Assembly (NCBI GenBank): GCA_027306755.1
Contig: DAHUZE010000073.1
Location: 1 to 34,418 of the forward strand
Direction: 5' to 3'
Length of the DNA stretch: 34,418 nt
From: Acidimicrobiaceae bacterium
GTDB lineage: Bacteria; Actinomycetota; Acidimicrobiia; Acidimicrobiales; RAAP-2
The notes beneath the pieces were generated by a model, which did not search any database, was not told the DNA's origin, and saw only the letters and a list, made by a program, of their open reading frames with translations. The translations under genes and the position numbers were made by a program. This document shows positions 16,626 to 25,570 of this stretch, piece by piece (positions within the stretch are counted from its first letter, which is position 1; each line of letters starts with the position of its first letter).

Positions 16626-18917
16626 TCAGCCCGTCGTCACCGCAGCCAGGCTCGTGAGGTCGATGGCTCCGCGCATGAGCAGGGGCTCCAGGTCAGCTGG
16701 TGCCAGCGGGCGCGACAGCAGGTACCCCTGCGCCCGCCGGCAGCCGAGCTGCACCAAGGTCTGGAGGTCCTCGATCGTCTCGATGCCCTCTCCCACGACC
16801 TCGAGCTTGAAGGCTCGGGCCAGGCGCACGATCGTCTCCACGATCGCCTGGTCGGTCGGGTCATGTGCGACTCCGTCCACGAACACGCGGTCGATCTTCA
16901 GCACGTCCACCGGGAGCGTCTTGAGCTGGCTCATGGAGCTGAACCCGGTCCCGAAGTCGTCGATGGCCAGCTTGACGCCCATGGAGCGGATGTCTCGGAG
17001 CACTCTGACGGCCTGCTCCACGTCCGCAATGACCGCCTGCTCGGTGATCTCGAGGCACAGCAGCTGCGGCGGGAGCCCGGACCGGCGCAGGCTGTCGGAG
17101 ACGGAGCGCACCAGCCCGGCCACCGCCAGCTGGGCCGCCGACATGTTCACCCGCATCACCAGCTCGGTGCCCGGATAGGCGCGGCGCCACCGGGCCAGCT
17201 GCGCGCATGCCTCCTCCAGCACCCAACGGTCGATGTCGGTGATCAGATGGGTCTCCTCGGCGACCGGCACGAACTGGGCGGCTTCGACCAGCCCCTGCCC
17301 GGGCCGGTGCCAGCGCACCAGCGCCTCCACCGCCAGCAGGCGGCCGTCGCAGAGGTCGAACTCGGGCTGGTAGAGCACCCGGAGGCTGTTGTCAGCCAGA
17401 GCCTGGCGCAGCAGCAGCTCGATGCTCGAGCGCTCGGCGTGCTGGCCCTCCAGCTGGTGGTCGAAGACCACGGTGCGGTTCCGGCCTTGCGACTTGGCCG
17501 AGTAGAGCGCGATGTCGGCTCGCCCGAGCAGCTCCTCGCCGGTGGCCGCCTCTGCGTCCTCGCTCAGAGCGATGCCCACGCTGCCCGTGTGCGCAACCCG
17601 CTGGCCGCGAACCTCGATGGGCAGGGCGATGAGGTCGAGCAGGCGGCTGGCCGCGGAGACGGCGCCGAGCCCCCCGTCCACGTCGTTGAGGATCACCACG
17701 AACTCGTCACCGCCGAGCCGTGCGGCAAAGTCGCTGGGGCGCAGCGACGTGCGGATGCGGTCGGCGATCACTTGGAGCACCTTGTCGCCTGCGCCGTGGC
17801 CCAGGTGGTCGTTCATCACCTTGAACCGGTCCAGGTCGATGAAAAGCAGGGCCAGCTTGTGGCCGCCGTCCTGGAGCTTGGTGACCTCGTCCAGCAAGGC
17901 GCGGCGGTTGGGCAGGCCGGTGAGGTCGTCGGTCAGGGCGCTCCGGCGGAGCCGGTCCTCGGCGTCGACTCGCAGCAGCAGCTGCACGAGCAGCGCCGCG
18001 ATCGCCCGAAGGGCGTTGACCTCTTGTTCCGACCAGGTGTAGGTGGAGAGGTAGACGAATGCCAGAACTCCCTCGGTGGTGTCGCCGTGGACAAGCGGGA
18101 CGGCCGCCCCGGTGAACTCCTCCGACCAACCTGCGTCCTTCACCCGTTGCAGGTACCGCTCGTCGGTGTCGGCCGCGTTGCGCACCACCAGGGGGACCTT
18201 CAAGTCCTTGGTGGCTGCGAAGATGGGATCTGCGTCGAACGGGACGACGCCCAGGGGGTTCTCCTCGATCGGCATCCCGAGCGGCGGGTAGAACGCCATC
18301 AGCACGCTCACGTTGCGGGCGCGGTCGTTGCGGCGGAGGAAGGCGACGTCGGAACCGAGGAACTGTGCGAGCCTCTCCACCGCCCAGTCCAGGGCCGACT
18401 CCAACGTGGGGCCCGTCGTCGACATGAGACGCTCACTGATGGTGGAGACCAGGTCGTCCAGGCGCCTCTGGCGTGTCAGCGCCCCTGTCGACGCACTGGC
18501 CGAGGTGGTCTTGCCGCAGAGGCGGGCGAGCAGGGCAACCGTGGACCGCTCGTGCTCGGTGAGGCTGCCGCGATCGCGCAGCGCCAGGGCGAGCACGCCG
18601 GCCAGCTCCCCGTCCGGCGATGTCCCGGACTCGCCGGACGGGATGGGCTCCACCCACCCGGTCCACGTCTCGGCGACGTTCTCGCCCCATGGTCCGTTGT
18701 CCGCCAGCGCCTTTGCCGCCAGTGAGCTCAGACCGGTAGCCACGTCCGCGTGCACGAGGTCGGCCCAGACGACTGGGCTCTTGGTGGACGCGCGCGGTAC
18801 GAGCGCGGCGGCCACCGCCCCCTGCACGAGCCGGACGCTGCCTGCAAGAAGGTCATCGATGGTGCCTTCTTGCAGGCGGTCAGTCGCGAATACCGAGTCT
18901 TCGCTCATCTTCCCCAT
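16626..18917 (-). CDS. GAF-GGDEF-EAL cyclic-di-GMP cyclase/phosphodiesterase (Rv1354c-like)
   Basis: A bifunctional-type c-di-GMP enzyme of 763 residues. The N-terminal 310 residues contain a GAF-like sensor region (WAVERLAQFLGSDVAFLRR to TYTWSEQEVNALRAIA). The cyclase domain has DDLTGLPNRRALL and an intact RLGGDEF (GGDEF at 402-406) with the inhibitory RxxD site (RPSD, 393-396) five residues before it. The EAL domain has EAL (531-533), NMSAAQL, EITEQAVI, AIDDFGTGFSSM, LKIDRVFV and VVGEGIET, all the usual metal and catalytic positions. ATG 18917 is chosen; ATG 18908 is also possible. Domain order matches M. tuberculosis Rv1354c, and the neighbour is Rv1355c-like, as in that species. It is separated from that gene by 198 bases. 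Confidence 0.92.
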   Translation of the reverse strand: MGKMSEDSVFATDRLQEGTIDDLLAGSVRLVQGAVAAALVPRASTKSPVVWADLVHADVATGLSSLAAKALADNGPWGENVAETWTGWVEPIPSGESGTSPDGELAGVLALALRDRGSLTEHERSTVALLARLCGKTTSASASTGALTRQRRLDDLVSTISERLMSTTGPTLESALDWAVERLAQFLGSDVAFLRRNDRARNVSVLMAFYPPLGMPIEENPLGVVPFDADPIFAATKDLKVPLVVRNAADTDERYLQRVKDAGWSEEFTGAAVPLVHGDTTEGVLAFVYLSTYTWSEQEVNALRAIAALLVQLLLRVDAEDRLRRSALTDDLTGLPNRRALLDEVTKLQDGGHKLALLFIDLDRFKVMNDHLGHGAGDKVLQVIADRIRTSLRPSDFAARLGGDEFVVILNDVDGGLGAVSAASRLLDLIALPIEVRGQRVAHTGSVGIALSEDAEAATGEELLGRADIALYSAKSQGRNRTVVFDHQLEGQHAERSSIELLLRQALADNSLRVLYQPEFDLCDGRLLAVEALVRWHRPGQGLVEAAQFVPVAEETHLITDIDRWVLEEACAQLARWRRAYPGTELVMRVNMSAAQLAVAGLVRSVSDSLRRSGLPPQLLCLEITEQAVIADVEQAVRVLRDIRSMGVKLAIDDFGTGFSSMSQLKTLPVDVLKIDRVFVDGVAHDPTDQAIVETIVRLARAFKLEVVGEGIETIEDLQTLVQLGCRRAQGYLLSRPLAPADLEPLLMRGAIDLTSLAAVTTG

Positions 18918-18940
18918 CCCGAGGATCGACGTCGCCTCAC

Positions 18941-18960
18941 ATAATAGTCCCTGAGCAGGG
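18941..18960 (-). promoter_or_regulatory. Probable promoter and small inverted repeat before the GGDEF-EAL gene
   Basis: On the minus strand TATTAT (18946-18941) is a strong -10 hexamer, 23 bases before the ATG at 18917. Just upstream, CCCTG-CT-CAGGG (18960-18949) is a 5+2+5 inverted repeat that could bind a regulator. No good -35 is visible. This suggests that the GGDEF-EAL gene can be transcribed separately from the MoeY-like gene. Confidence 0.45.
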
Positions 18961-19115
18961 CAAGGTCGGACTGCTTCCCCCCTTGAGCCGGTGCGAGCGC
19001 TTGTTCGGGGCCCGGGCAAGCGTTCGCAGGACCGGGGGAGCGCCCTCGGGAAGCTGCCGTCGTCCGCCGAAGGCGATCACGAAGTTCGGATAACGGGAGC
19101 GGGACCTGCCGACCG

Positions 19116-21977
19116 CTAGACCGTTTGGGCGCCGGCTACCTCCAGCAGGGCGTCAAGGGGGAGGCGGAGGCTACGGCGCGTGGGCGCAGGCGCGTGGCTC
19201 AGGCGCAGCACGAGCGCCATGGCTGTGGAGCTCCCGATGCCCACCACGGAGCGAAAGCGGTCGGCCAGGTTGCGCAACTCGGGAGCCCACCGCGGCCCGC
19301 AGAGTGCCTCGTAGTCCGCCTCCTTCACCGCGTAGAGGAAGGCCGGGCCCACCGCGTGCACCGCGAGGCCCCCCGATTGCGCCTCGATCCATACGCGCTC
19401 GAGCGCCATACCGCCCTTCACGTACGATGCAGGGCTGCTGCTGGCCATCGAGATCACGGCCAGCGCCGAGCTCGAACGGACGGCGAGCTTGAGGTAATCG
19501 CCGAGTGCATGGCCGGCGTCCCAGCGTTCCAGCAGCTCCATCACATCGCCGCGGCGCATCAGGGAAAGGGATGCCGTCTCGAAGCTGGACAGCTCCAGCG
19601 TCGAGACGTCGATGCCGGTCCGCACATCGTCGCCGGGGAAGCGCATCTCCCGCACGGTCGCCTCCCGCAGCTGGCGCGTGAGGAAACGGACCCGCTCCGT
19701 GGCCGCCAGCACGTCGGCGCACCCGGCCATGCGCTCCTGGTCGGTCACCAGGTGGAGCGTGGCCCCTTCCAGCGAGGCGGCACGCGTCATGGCTTCCACC
19801 ACATCCAGGTCCAGCGCTTCGGGAACGCCGTGATGCCGATTGCAGCACCGGGCCAGCATCGGCTCGTAGAGCGTGGCCAGGGAGCCTCCGTCCGGTTCGA
19901 CCCCGGGCTCTTCGGGCACGCAGTGCAGTGCGGCCACCACGTCCGACAAGGGATGGGGGAAGAGGTCCACCCGACCGGCGAGCCCGCGATGGGCGGCGGC
20001 CACCCGCCCGTTGAACGCCGCCGCGCCGATGCCCACGTAGCTCGCCCGGTGCCGGACGTCCATCACGCCGCAGCCGCGCTCGGAGACGAGCTCGAGCTCC
20101 AGCGTGCGGCCGCGCAGCACGAAGCGCCATGGCTGCCCGTTGCCGCACGACGGGGCGAGGGCGGCAGCCCGGGCAACTGCAAGCATCGGATCGGCCGGCG
20201 CGTCCCCCGTCAGTGTCGAGCCGTCGGGCGCGACCTCCGGAGCGGAGGGCTCGACCCCTGTCCGCTCGCCTCCAGTGTCCGGGGGATCCCGGAGTGAGCG
20301 CAGAGCCTCGTCCATGTCCAGGCGGGTCCGTCCCGAGGGTACGGGCTCGCCGATCCCGATCCGGCGCACGGCGGCGGCGATCGAGGCTCCCCCGAGCGCG
20401 ACCTCGGATCCGAGCTGAGGCCAGGTCGAGAGCGTCCTGCCGATCTCTGCCATCGACGCCGCTCCCCGCGCCGACGCCTGGTCCGCCTCTACGATGGCCA
20501 GGACGTACGGGATCTTCTGGGCCACCGACAGGGAGCGCATCTGCTCAGCGCTCATGTCGCCGAGCAGGCCGTGGAAGAGCGGGCGATCGGGCTCCACGTC
20601 GAAGCGCTCCACGTCCAGCAGGCCGCGGTCGCTCGTCTCCATGACCACCGCCACTCCCTGGCGGCGGGCGATCTCACGGACGAGGAGCTTCACGTCCAGC
20701 TCGTCGCACTGCTCGATCACGATATCCAGCCCGGCCACGAACTCGTCGGCGTTCTCCAAGTTGATGCCCTGCGGAACGAGGTGCACCGGCAGGTAGGGGT
20801 CGATCTCGGCCACGCGGCGGGCGGCCGCCACCGCCTTGTTGACGCCCACGTCGAAGACCGACGCCGGGATCCGGTTGAGGTTCGTCAGCTCGATCTCGTC
20901 AAAGTCCGCAAGTCGGAGCTCGCCGCAGAGTCCCTCCAGGGCGATCGTCGCTGCCGCTGCGTGCCCGGAGCTCAGGCCGACGATCCCCACGCGCTGGCGC
21001 CGGAGACGGTCCTGCTCGACGCGGGTGATCCGGTTGCGGTTGCGGTCCAGGCGCACGCTCGAGAACGCGTCCGGGCCCAGCATGCGGACGACGACACGCC
21101 GCCACGGGAAGTAGACGTGGCGCGGCGCCTCGTCCGCCAGGGTGGGATCAGGGGCGGGGAGGAGCCGCAGCAGCTCGGCCCGCTGACGCTCCACGACGTC
21201 CAGCACGGACACCGTGGGATCGGTGCTCAGGTTGGCCAGGACGTGGCGATCGGAACGCTGGCGGCTGTCGAGCACCACCGGGCGCCAACCCGTGGGCACT
21301 GCGGTGCGCGACGTCCGAGCCAGCTCTTCCGCCTCCTCGCGCAGAAGTTGCGCCCGCGCTGGGTCCACCACATCGCGATAGCGCGCCCGGCGCAGCCCGG
21401 TGAGGATCGTGCGGTACTTCTCGCTGGGGTACGGCGCGGACTCCGTACCCATCATGAGGCTCCCCACGCTGGCTAGCAGGGGCTCCATGCGATCGGCCAC
21501 CGCGGCCAACATCACCTCGGCGCCCAGCCACTCCACCGCATGCACGCAGCACCGGGCCAGCGCGGCGGAAACGGCGTGGTTCCCGTCGCCGCTCAGCTGG
21601 CGCCACGCGCCTTTCATCTCCACGACTCCGTAGGCTGTGGCAGCGTCCACCGTCTCCCGGTGGTCGTCCCATTCAGGTGAGTCGGCCATCTCGGCGAGTG
21701 CCTGGGAAGCTGACGCCTCGTCGAGCGGACCGTGGCAGCGGAGGCCGGCCACCACGCGGTCGTCGGGGTCCACGCCAACAAAGAAGATGGAGACGCCGTC
21801 ACCCCGCTGGAATGCCCGTGGGTCAACGAGGGAGCGGATCCCGTAGCGCTCGTACTCCCGCGCCGCGCCCTCCAGATATGCCGCCCACCGGTCCGGGCGG
21901 CTGGCCGGGTGGTGCGCCTCCCAGCGAAGGGCGCTGGCCCGGTCAAGGAAGGAGGCGCCGTAGCTGAACGAGCTCAT
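19116..21977 (-). CDS. Rv1355c/MoeY-like fusion: acyltransferase-like, ThiF/E1-like and nitroreductase domains
   Basis: A 953-residue multidomain protein of the Rv1355c family; the M. tuberculosis member is named MoeY, but I know of no demonstrated function. Residues 1-230 look like a GNAT/autoinducer-synthase-like fold (tentative). Residues about 315-560 are ThiF/E1-like: VGIVGLSSGH (330-339) is an altered nucleotide loop, followed by ADFDEIELTNLNRI (about 358-371), the acidic and Asn/Arg signature of E1 enzymes. Residues about 595-900 are nitroreductase-like, with SCGNGQPWR at 610-618, where the FMN-binding family often reads SxxNxQPWR. No CxxC zinc pairs of canonical ThiF/MoeB are obvious. 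The ATG overlaps the stop of the upstream gene by 3-4 bases (ATGA), so the two are coupled. It may adenylate and oxidise a small substrate; that is inference. Confidence 0.85.
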   Translation of the reverse strand: MSSFSYGASFLDRASALRWEAHHPASRPDRWAAYLEGAAREYERYGIRSLVDPRAFQRGDGVSIFFVGVDPDDRVVAGLRCHGPLDEASASQALAEMADSPEWDDHRETVDAATAYGVVEMKGAWRQLSGDGNHAVSAALARCCVHAVEWLGAEVMLAAVADRMEPLLASVGSLMMGTESAPYPSEKYRTILTGLRRARYRDVVDPARAQLLREEAEELARTSRTAVPTGWRPVVLDSRQRSDRHVLANLSTDPTVSVLDVVERQRAELLRLLPAPDPTLADEAPRHVYFPWRRVVVRMLGPDAFSSVRLDRNRNRITRVEQDRLRRQRVGIVGLSSGHAAAATIALEGLCGELRLADFDEIELTNLNRIPASVFDVGVNKAVAAARRVAEIDPYLPVHLVPQGINLENADEFVAGLDIVIEQCDELDVKLLVREIARRQGVAVVMETSDRGLLDVERFDVEPDRPLFHGLLGDMSAEQMRSLSVAQKIPYVLAIVEADQASARGAASMAEIGRTLSTWPQLGSEVALGGASIAAAVRRIGIGEPVPSGRTRLDMDEALRSLRDPPDTGGERTGVEPSAPEVAPDGSTLTGDAPADPMLAVARAAALAPSCGNGQPWRFVLRGRTLELELVSERGCGVMDVRHRASYVGIGAAAFNGRVAAAHRGLAGRVDLFPHPLSDVVAALHCVPEEPGVEPDGGSLATLYEPMLARCCNRHHGVPEALDLDVVEAMTRAASLEGATLHLVTDQERMAGCADVLAATERVRFLTRQLREATVREMRFPGDDVRTGIDVSTLELSSFETASLSLMRRGDVMELLERWDAGHALGDYLKLAVRSSSALAVISMASSSPASYVKGGMALERVWIEAQSGGLAVHAVGPAFLYAVKEADYEALCGPRWAPELRNLADRFRSVVGIGSSTAMALVLRLSHAPAPTRRSLRLPLDALLEVAGAQTV

Positions 21978-23518
21978 CCGGCGCGGTGCGGGCCGGCCAG
22001 GAACCGGTTCAGCGCGGCGAGCACGGCGCGGCTGGCCGTCTCGGCGTCTGTCTCGCCGTGGGCCACGCCGATCCGCTCGGCTGCGCCCCCCCCAAGGTCG
22101 GTCGACCTGTCGCTCGGGCTGCCGGCCGGCTCGACCGCGCTGCGGGGAGCCAGCACGACCACGACCGGCTCGCCGGGGATGGTCCGGGAGCGCTCAGCGT
22201 GCACGAGGTAGAACGGCACGGCGCGGCCCACGGCCCCGAGAGCGACGAGCGTGGCCTGCGCAGCGCCGATCAGCGCTGCGGCCGGCGCCCGGCCCGTTCC
22301 CCGGGCGGCGCCGAGCGCCACCGTGACCTCGCTCACCCCTGCGTTGCTGTCGAAGCTGGCGCCGATCAGGTTGACCCTCGGGGAGTGGTTTCCGCCGACG
22401 ATGGTGCCAGCGGCCGCAACCGGCACGGCCGGTGGCGGCCCACCCGGTACGCCGGGGTCGGCGCGCCCGGCCGCGCTGGTGCCGTTCCCGTGACCCGCGG
22501 GGCCGGCGTTTGCGCCGTCGCCGGCGTTGTCGCCGTTCCCGTTTGCGTGCCCAACGGCCGGCTCGCCGCTCTCGCCGCTCTCGCATCGCGGCGCTCCGCC
22601 TTCCGGTGGGGGCGCCGTCTCCAAGTGGACCACGAGGTTCGGGGCGTGCCGCCGCACCGTCGTGTCGACGTCCGACTCGGCCGATCCCGCTCCGAGGGCG
22701 ACGACGGTCAGGGTCGGCCCGTTGCCGTTCTGCGATTCACCCACGTAGGCGACGGAGGGCAGCAGGCGGAGCTCCAACTCCAGCGCGTTCTCGGCGGGAG
22801 GTGGTGGAGCATCGGCGCCGAGCTGAGCCAGGCGCTCGGTCAGCAGCCGCCAGAGCTCTGAAGGGTCGACCGAGTCCTGCGGCGTAGTGACCGTGGCCGC
22901 CAGCAGGTCCACGTCGCCCGCACCCCGCGCGCTGAGCGCTGCCCGCACGCGGGCCAGGAACGGCCGTACCGCATCCGCCCCGGCGTTGCCGAGCAGGGCC
23001 AGGGCGGTGCCGGGGCTGACGACCCCTGCCTCGTCACCCGAACGGAGAGCCTGGTCCATGGCTGCGGCCAGCGCCCGCCAGGTGTCGCCGGTGGTGTCAC
23101 CGGGTTCGCCGCCGGCGGTCGTAACCAGGACGGCGGTGGTCGACCAGCGATGGCGGGCGCCGCAGGCGGCGACCCGGGCCAACGATGCCTCGACGGCCTT
23201 CCGGGTGAGCAGCCCGGTGGACCCGTCAACCAGGGCGTCGACCGCGGCGGCGCGTGCGGCGAATGCCGCCTCGCACACCTCGCCGAGCAGCATGCCGACG
23301 GCCGGCTCGATCGCCGGCTCTCCGTAGAGCCCGGTCGGTCGCTCAGCCAGCCGTTGGACGTCGCCTCCGGTGGGCGGATGACCACCCCGATGGCGGAACA
23401 CCTGCGCGGACAGGCCGGGGGGATGGAGCACGAGCCAGGCGTCCTGGAGCCCGTAGCGCGAAGCAGCCTCGTCGATGACGCGGTACGCGGACTCGATCGG
23501 GTCCGCGTACCGCGTCAT
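21974..23518 (-). CDS. Degenerate GGDEF-domain protein with C-terminal alpha/beta domain
   Basis: A 514-residue protein. Residues 1-90 form an N-terminal sensor-like region. DGSTGLLTRKAVEASL (98-113) corresponds to the DxLTGLxNR start of a GGDEF domain. Where the active-site loop should be, there is SPGTA (168-172) in GVVSPGTALALLGNAG, so it cannot be a normal cyclase. A Gly/Asn/Pro-rich linker rich in GNG/AGDG units follows (around 315-370). The final region is a repeat-like alpha/beta domain (VNLIGASFDSNAGVSEVTVA, then an Ala-rich helix, then VVVVLAPR and a last helix AVLAALNRFL). The frame runs back to 23728, but ATG 23518 follows a promoter-like sequence. It overlaps the MoeY-like gene. 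Function is unknown; it may be a c-di-GMP sensor or scaffold. Confidence 0.75.
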   Translation of the reverse strand: MTRYADPIESAYRVIDEAASRYGLQDAWLVLHPPGLSAQVFRHRGGHPPTGGDVQRLAERPTGLYGEPAIEPAVGMLLGEVCEAAFAARAAAVDALVDGSTGLLTRKAVEASLARVAACGARHRWSTTAVLVTTAGGEPGDTTGDTWRALAAAMDQALRSGDEAGVVSPGTALALLGNAGADAVRPFLARVRAALSARGAGDVDLLAATVTTPQDSVDPSELWRLLTERLAQLGADAPPPPAENALELELRLLPSVAYVGESQNGNGPTLTVVALGAGSAESDVDTTVRRHAPNLVVHLETAPPPEGGAPRCESGESGEPAVGHANGNGDNAGDGANAGPAGHGNGTSAAGRADPGVPGGPPPAVPVAAAGTIVGGNHSPRVNLIGASFDSNAGVSEVTVALGAARGTGRAPAAALIGAAQATLVALGAVGRAVPFYLVHAERSRTIPGEPVVVVLAPRSAVEPAGSPSDRSTDLGGGAAERIGVAHGETDAETASRAVLAALNRFLAGPHRAG

Positions 23519-23521
23519 CGA
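23472..23521. repeat. Near-perfect 50-bp palindrome over the start of the degenerate-GGDEF gene
   Basis: The arms 23472-23492 and 23501-23521 are exact reverse complements over 21 bases. The 8-base centre TCGATCGG is itself palindromic except for one pair (T23493/G23500). In the minus-strand mRNA the start codon (23518-23516) lies in the 5' arm, so the transcript would fold into a very stable hairpin burying the AUG. Both strands read a similar peptide beginning MTRYAD. The plus-strand version is not taken as the gene start of the neighbouring cyclase. Confidence 0.93.
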
Positions 23522-23532
23522 GGGCGCTGAAG

Positions 23533-23560
23533 AAAATCCGTCCTCGTTGGCGCGCGGCAA
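23533..23560 (-). promoter_or_regulatory. Probable promoter of the degenerate-GGDEF/MoeY-like operon
   Basis: On the minus strand TTGCCG (23560-23555) and GATTTT (23538-23533) are spaced by 16 bases. The start of transcription would be near 23526, about 8 bases before the ATG at 23518 and just 5 bases before the 50-bp palindrome, so the hairpin would form the very 5' end of the message. Confidence 0.45.
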
Positions 23561-23780
23561 GTGGATCACACCCTTCCCCTCCAGGGCCGGGATCCGGCGC
23601 AGGCGCCGTACCCCGGGAGGTCCCCTGGACCCTCTTACTGCCATTGCGTACTGCAGAGATCCTAGGCATCGTTCGGCACTGCCGGGTGGATCCGATCGAA
23701 AGGTGACGCTGGCGACCCCGCCCGGCATCCACCGGCCCTCAGTCCGGTGGAATGGACCACCCGCGGTCTACGGTTTGCCA

Positions 23781-25562
23781 ATGGTGGATGTGGCGACGCA
23801 CAGGCCTGTCGGCGAGGTGCTCGAACTGGCGCTCGACCTGTGCCTGGGCGCGGCGGCGTTCAGGGTGACGCGGACAGGATCGGTTGACGTCGTGCTGGCG
23901 GACCCGGGGGCAACGGAGGACGCACTCGAGAGGATCCGGGCCTTGGCCAGGAGCTGTCTCGCGCATCCCGGAGCCGGTCGCCGGCCCTTCTTCTGGAACG
24001 CCGAGGTATCGACAGAAGCCGACGCCGCGGACCGGTCCCTCGCCTGCGTGGCTGTCCCGGTCTGGAACGACCACGGTCCGAACGGGGTGCTTGGCGTGGT
24101 GGACACCTGGTTGCCCGAGCCCGACGATGCCCAGCGGGGCGCCCTGCTCAGGCTGGCAGCCGAGCTGGCCCTCGACGGCCTGACCGACGAAAGCCACGTC
24201 GATGCAGGCGTCCGGACATGGACAGAGGACCTGGTCGTCGCCGGTTCACCCGCGCCGCCGGGAACACCGACGGGCACAAGCGCGGCGGAGCGGCGGTTCC
24301 TCGGTGAAGTGCTGCGCAGCCTGCCCGACGCTGTGGTCATCACCAAGGGGGACGGGACGATCCTCCTCGCCAACGACGCGTTCGCGCGCATGGTGGGCTG
24401 TGGACCGGAACGCCTGACCGGTGGCAACGTCCGGACCATGATGACGGCCACGGGGACGGGACGTGGACTGGGCGCCAGTTCCGGACGGCCGGAGGACCAG
24501 CCCTCTCGGCGACGCCTTACCGTCTCCGGGCCCGACGGCCTGATGCCGGTGACGTCGACGGATGTGCGCGTCGGCGGGAACGGCGGGCGCGCCGCGGGTG
24601 GGGGCCATGACGGGGACGACGACTTCTATGTTTCCGTGCTGCGTCCGGCGCCGTCGCCCGAGGGTTGCGCAGCCACCGAAGCGGTGGACTGCCTTGATCT
24701 GGTGGGCAGCCTGGACGACGGAATCCTCTGCCTGGACGGTACGGGCACGGTCGTGCTGGCGAACCGGGCGGCCGAGATCCTCCACGGCGCGGCCGCCCGC
24801 CGCACCCTCGTCGGCTTGCCGCTGCCCGATCCGAGCGGCCTGCGCACCGGCGACGGCCAGGCTCTCCCCTGGGACGCCCATCCCGGGCTGATCGCGATCA
24901 GGGACGGCACATGCACCACGCAACAGCTGGTCTTGGGAGGCGAAGGCGACAGCCAGCGCCACGTGACTGTCACGGCCCGCCCGTTCCCGGTGGACGGCGC
25001 GCGTGGCGCGCTGGTGGTCCTGCACGACTCGACCAGGGAGCGGCTCGAGCAGCAGCGCCTGACCCAGTACGCCCTCTACGACCCGCTGACCGGCTTGGCC
25101 AATCGCTACCTCCTCTTGGAGGAGCTGCGCCGCATGCTCCTGCTCCTCGGACGGCAGGGCGGGGCGGTCGCCCTCGTCTACCTGGATCTGGACGGCTTCA
25201 AGGCCATCAACGACGAGTTCGGGCACGACACCGGCGATGAGGTCCTGGCCGCAGTTGCGCGACGGCTGCGCGGCACGGTGCGCAGCGACGACGTGGTGGC
25301 CAGATTGGGGGGTGACGAATTCGTCATCGCCCATGCCAGCACGGAGCGGCTTCCGGACGGGGACCTCGTCGTCTCGCGGCTGCGCAAGGTACTGTCGGCT
25401 CCCTTCAGGGTGCGCAGTCAGGCGTTCGACGTGGGCGCGTCGATCGGCTGGGTCAGCACCGACAAGGGTGAGGAGGGTCCGGAGGCGTTGCTGGCGAAGG
25501 CGGATCGTGCGATGTACCTGCAGAAGCGCAACCGCGCCTCGGCGCGGCGCGCCCCGGCCTGA
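23781..25562 (+). CDS. GAF-PAS-PAS-GGDEF diguanylate cyclase
   Basis: A soluble sensor cyclase of 593 residues. Residues 1-140 resemble a GAF domain (SLACVAVPVWNDHGPNGVLGVVDTW-type core). Two PAS domains follow, about 173-290 (SLPDAVVITKGDGTILLAND) and about 304-420 (SLDDGILCLDGTGTVVLANR). The cyclase domain begins YDPLTGLANRYLLLEELRR and has intact RLGGDEF (GGDEF 510-514), with the inhibitory RSDD placed five residues upstream, so activity and product feedback are both expected. The frame is open from 23475, but the N-terminal extension is Arg/Pro-rich. ATG 23781 is preceded by TACGGT (23769-23774) at 6 bases, which suits a leaderless start. It is divergent from the degenerate-GGDEF gene, with a 262-base gap. 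Confidence 0.88.
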   Translation: MVDVATHRPVGEVLELALDLCLGAAAFRVTRTGSVDVVLADPGATEDALERIRALARSCLAHPGAGRRPFFWNAEVSTEADAADRSLACVAVPVWNDHGPNGVLGVVDTWLPEPDDAQRGALLRLAAELALDGLTDESHVDAGVRTWTEDLVVAGSPAPPGTPTGTSAAERRFLGEVLRSLPDAVVITKGDGTILLANDAFARMVGCGPERLTGGNVRTMMTATGTGRGLGASSGRPEDQPSRRRLTVSGPDGLMPVTSTDVRVGGNGGRAAGGGHDGDDDFYVSVLRPAPSPEGCAATEAVDCLDLVGSLDDGILCLDGTGTVVLANRAAEILHGAAARRTLVGLPLPDPSGLRTGDGQALPWDAHPGLIAIRDGTCTTQQLVLGGEGDSQRHVTVTARPFPVDGARGALVVLHDSTRERLEQQRLTQYALYDPLTGLANRYLLLEELRRMLLLLGRQGGAVALVYLDLDGFKAINDEFGHDTGDEVLAAVARRLRGTVRSDDVVARLGGDEFVIAHASTERLPDGDLVVSRLRKVLSAPFRVRSQAFDVGASIGWVSTDKGEEGPEALLAKADRAMYLQKRNRASARRAPA

Positions 25563-25570
25563 CGTCCGCC

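Noticed and set aside
23519-23728. N-terminal extension of the degenerate-GGDEF protein to 23728
   Set aside because: It would cover the divergent promoter region and shows no domain features; a -35/-10 pair lies directly before ATG 23518.
23475-23780. GGDEF cyclase starting at the plus-strand ATG inside the palindrome
   Set aside because: The MTRYAD peptide there is only the mirror image of the minus-strand gene; the following residues are Arg/Pro-rich, and a better leaderless start exists at 23781.
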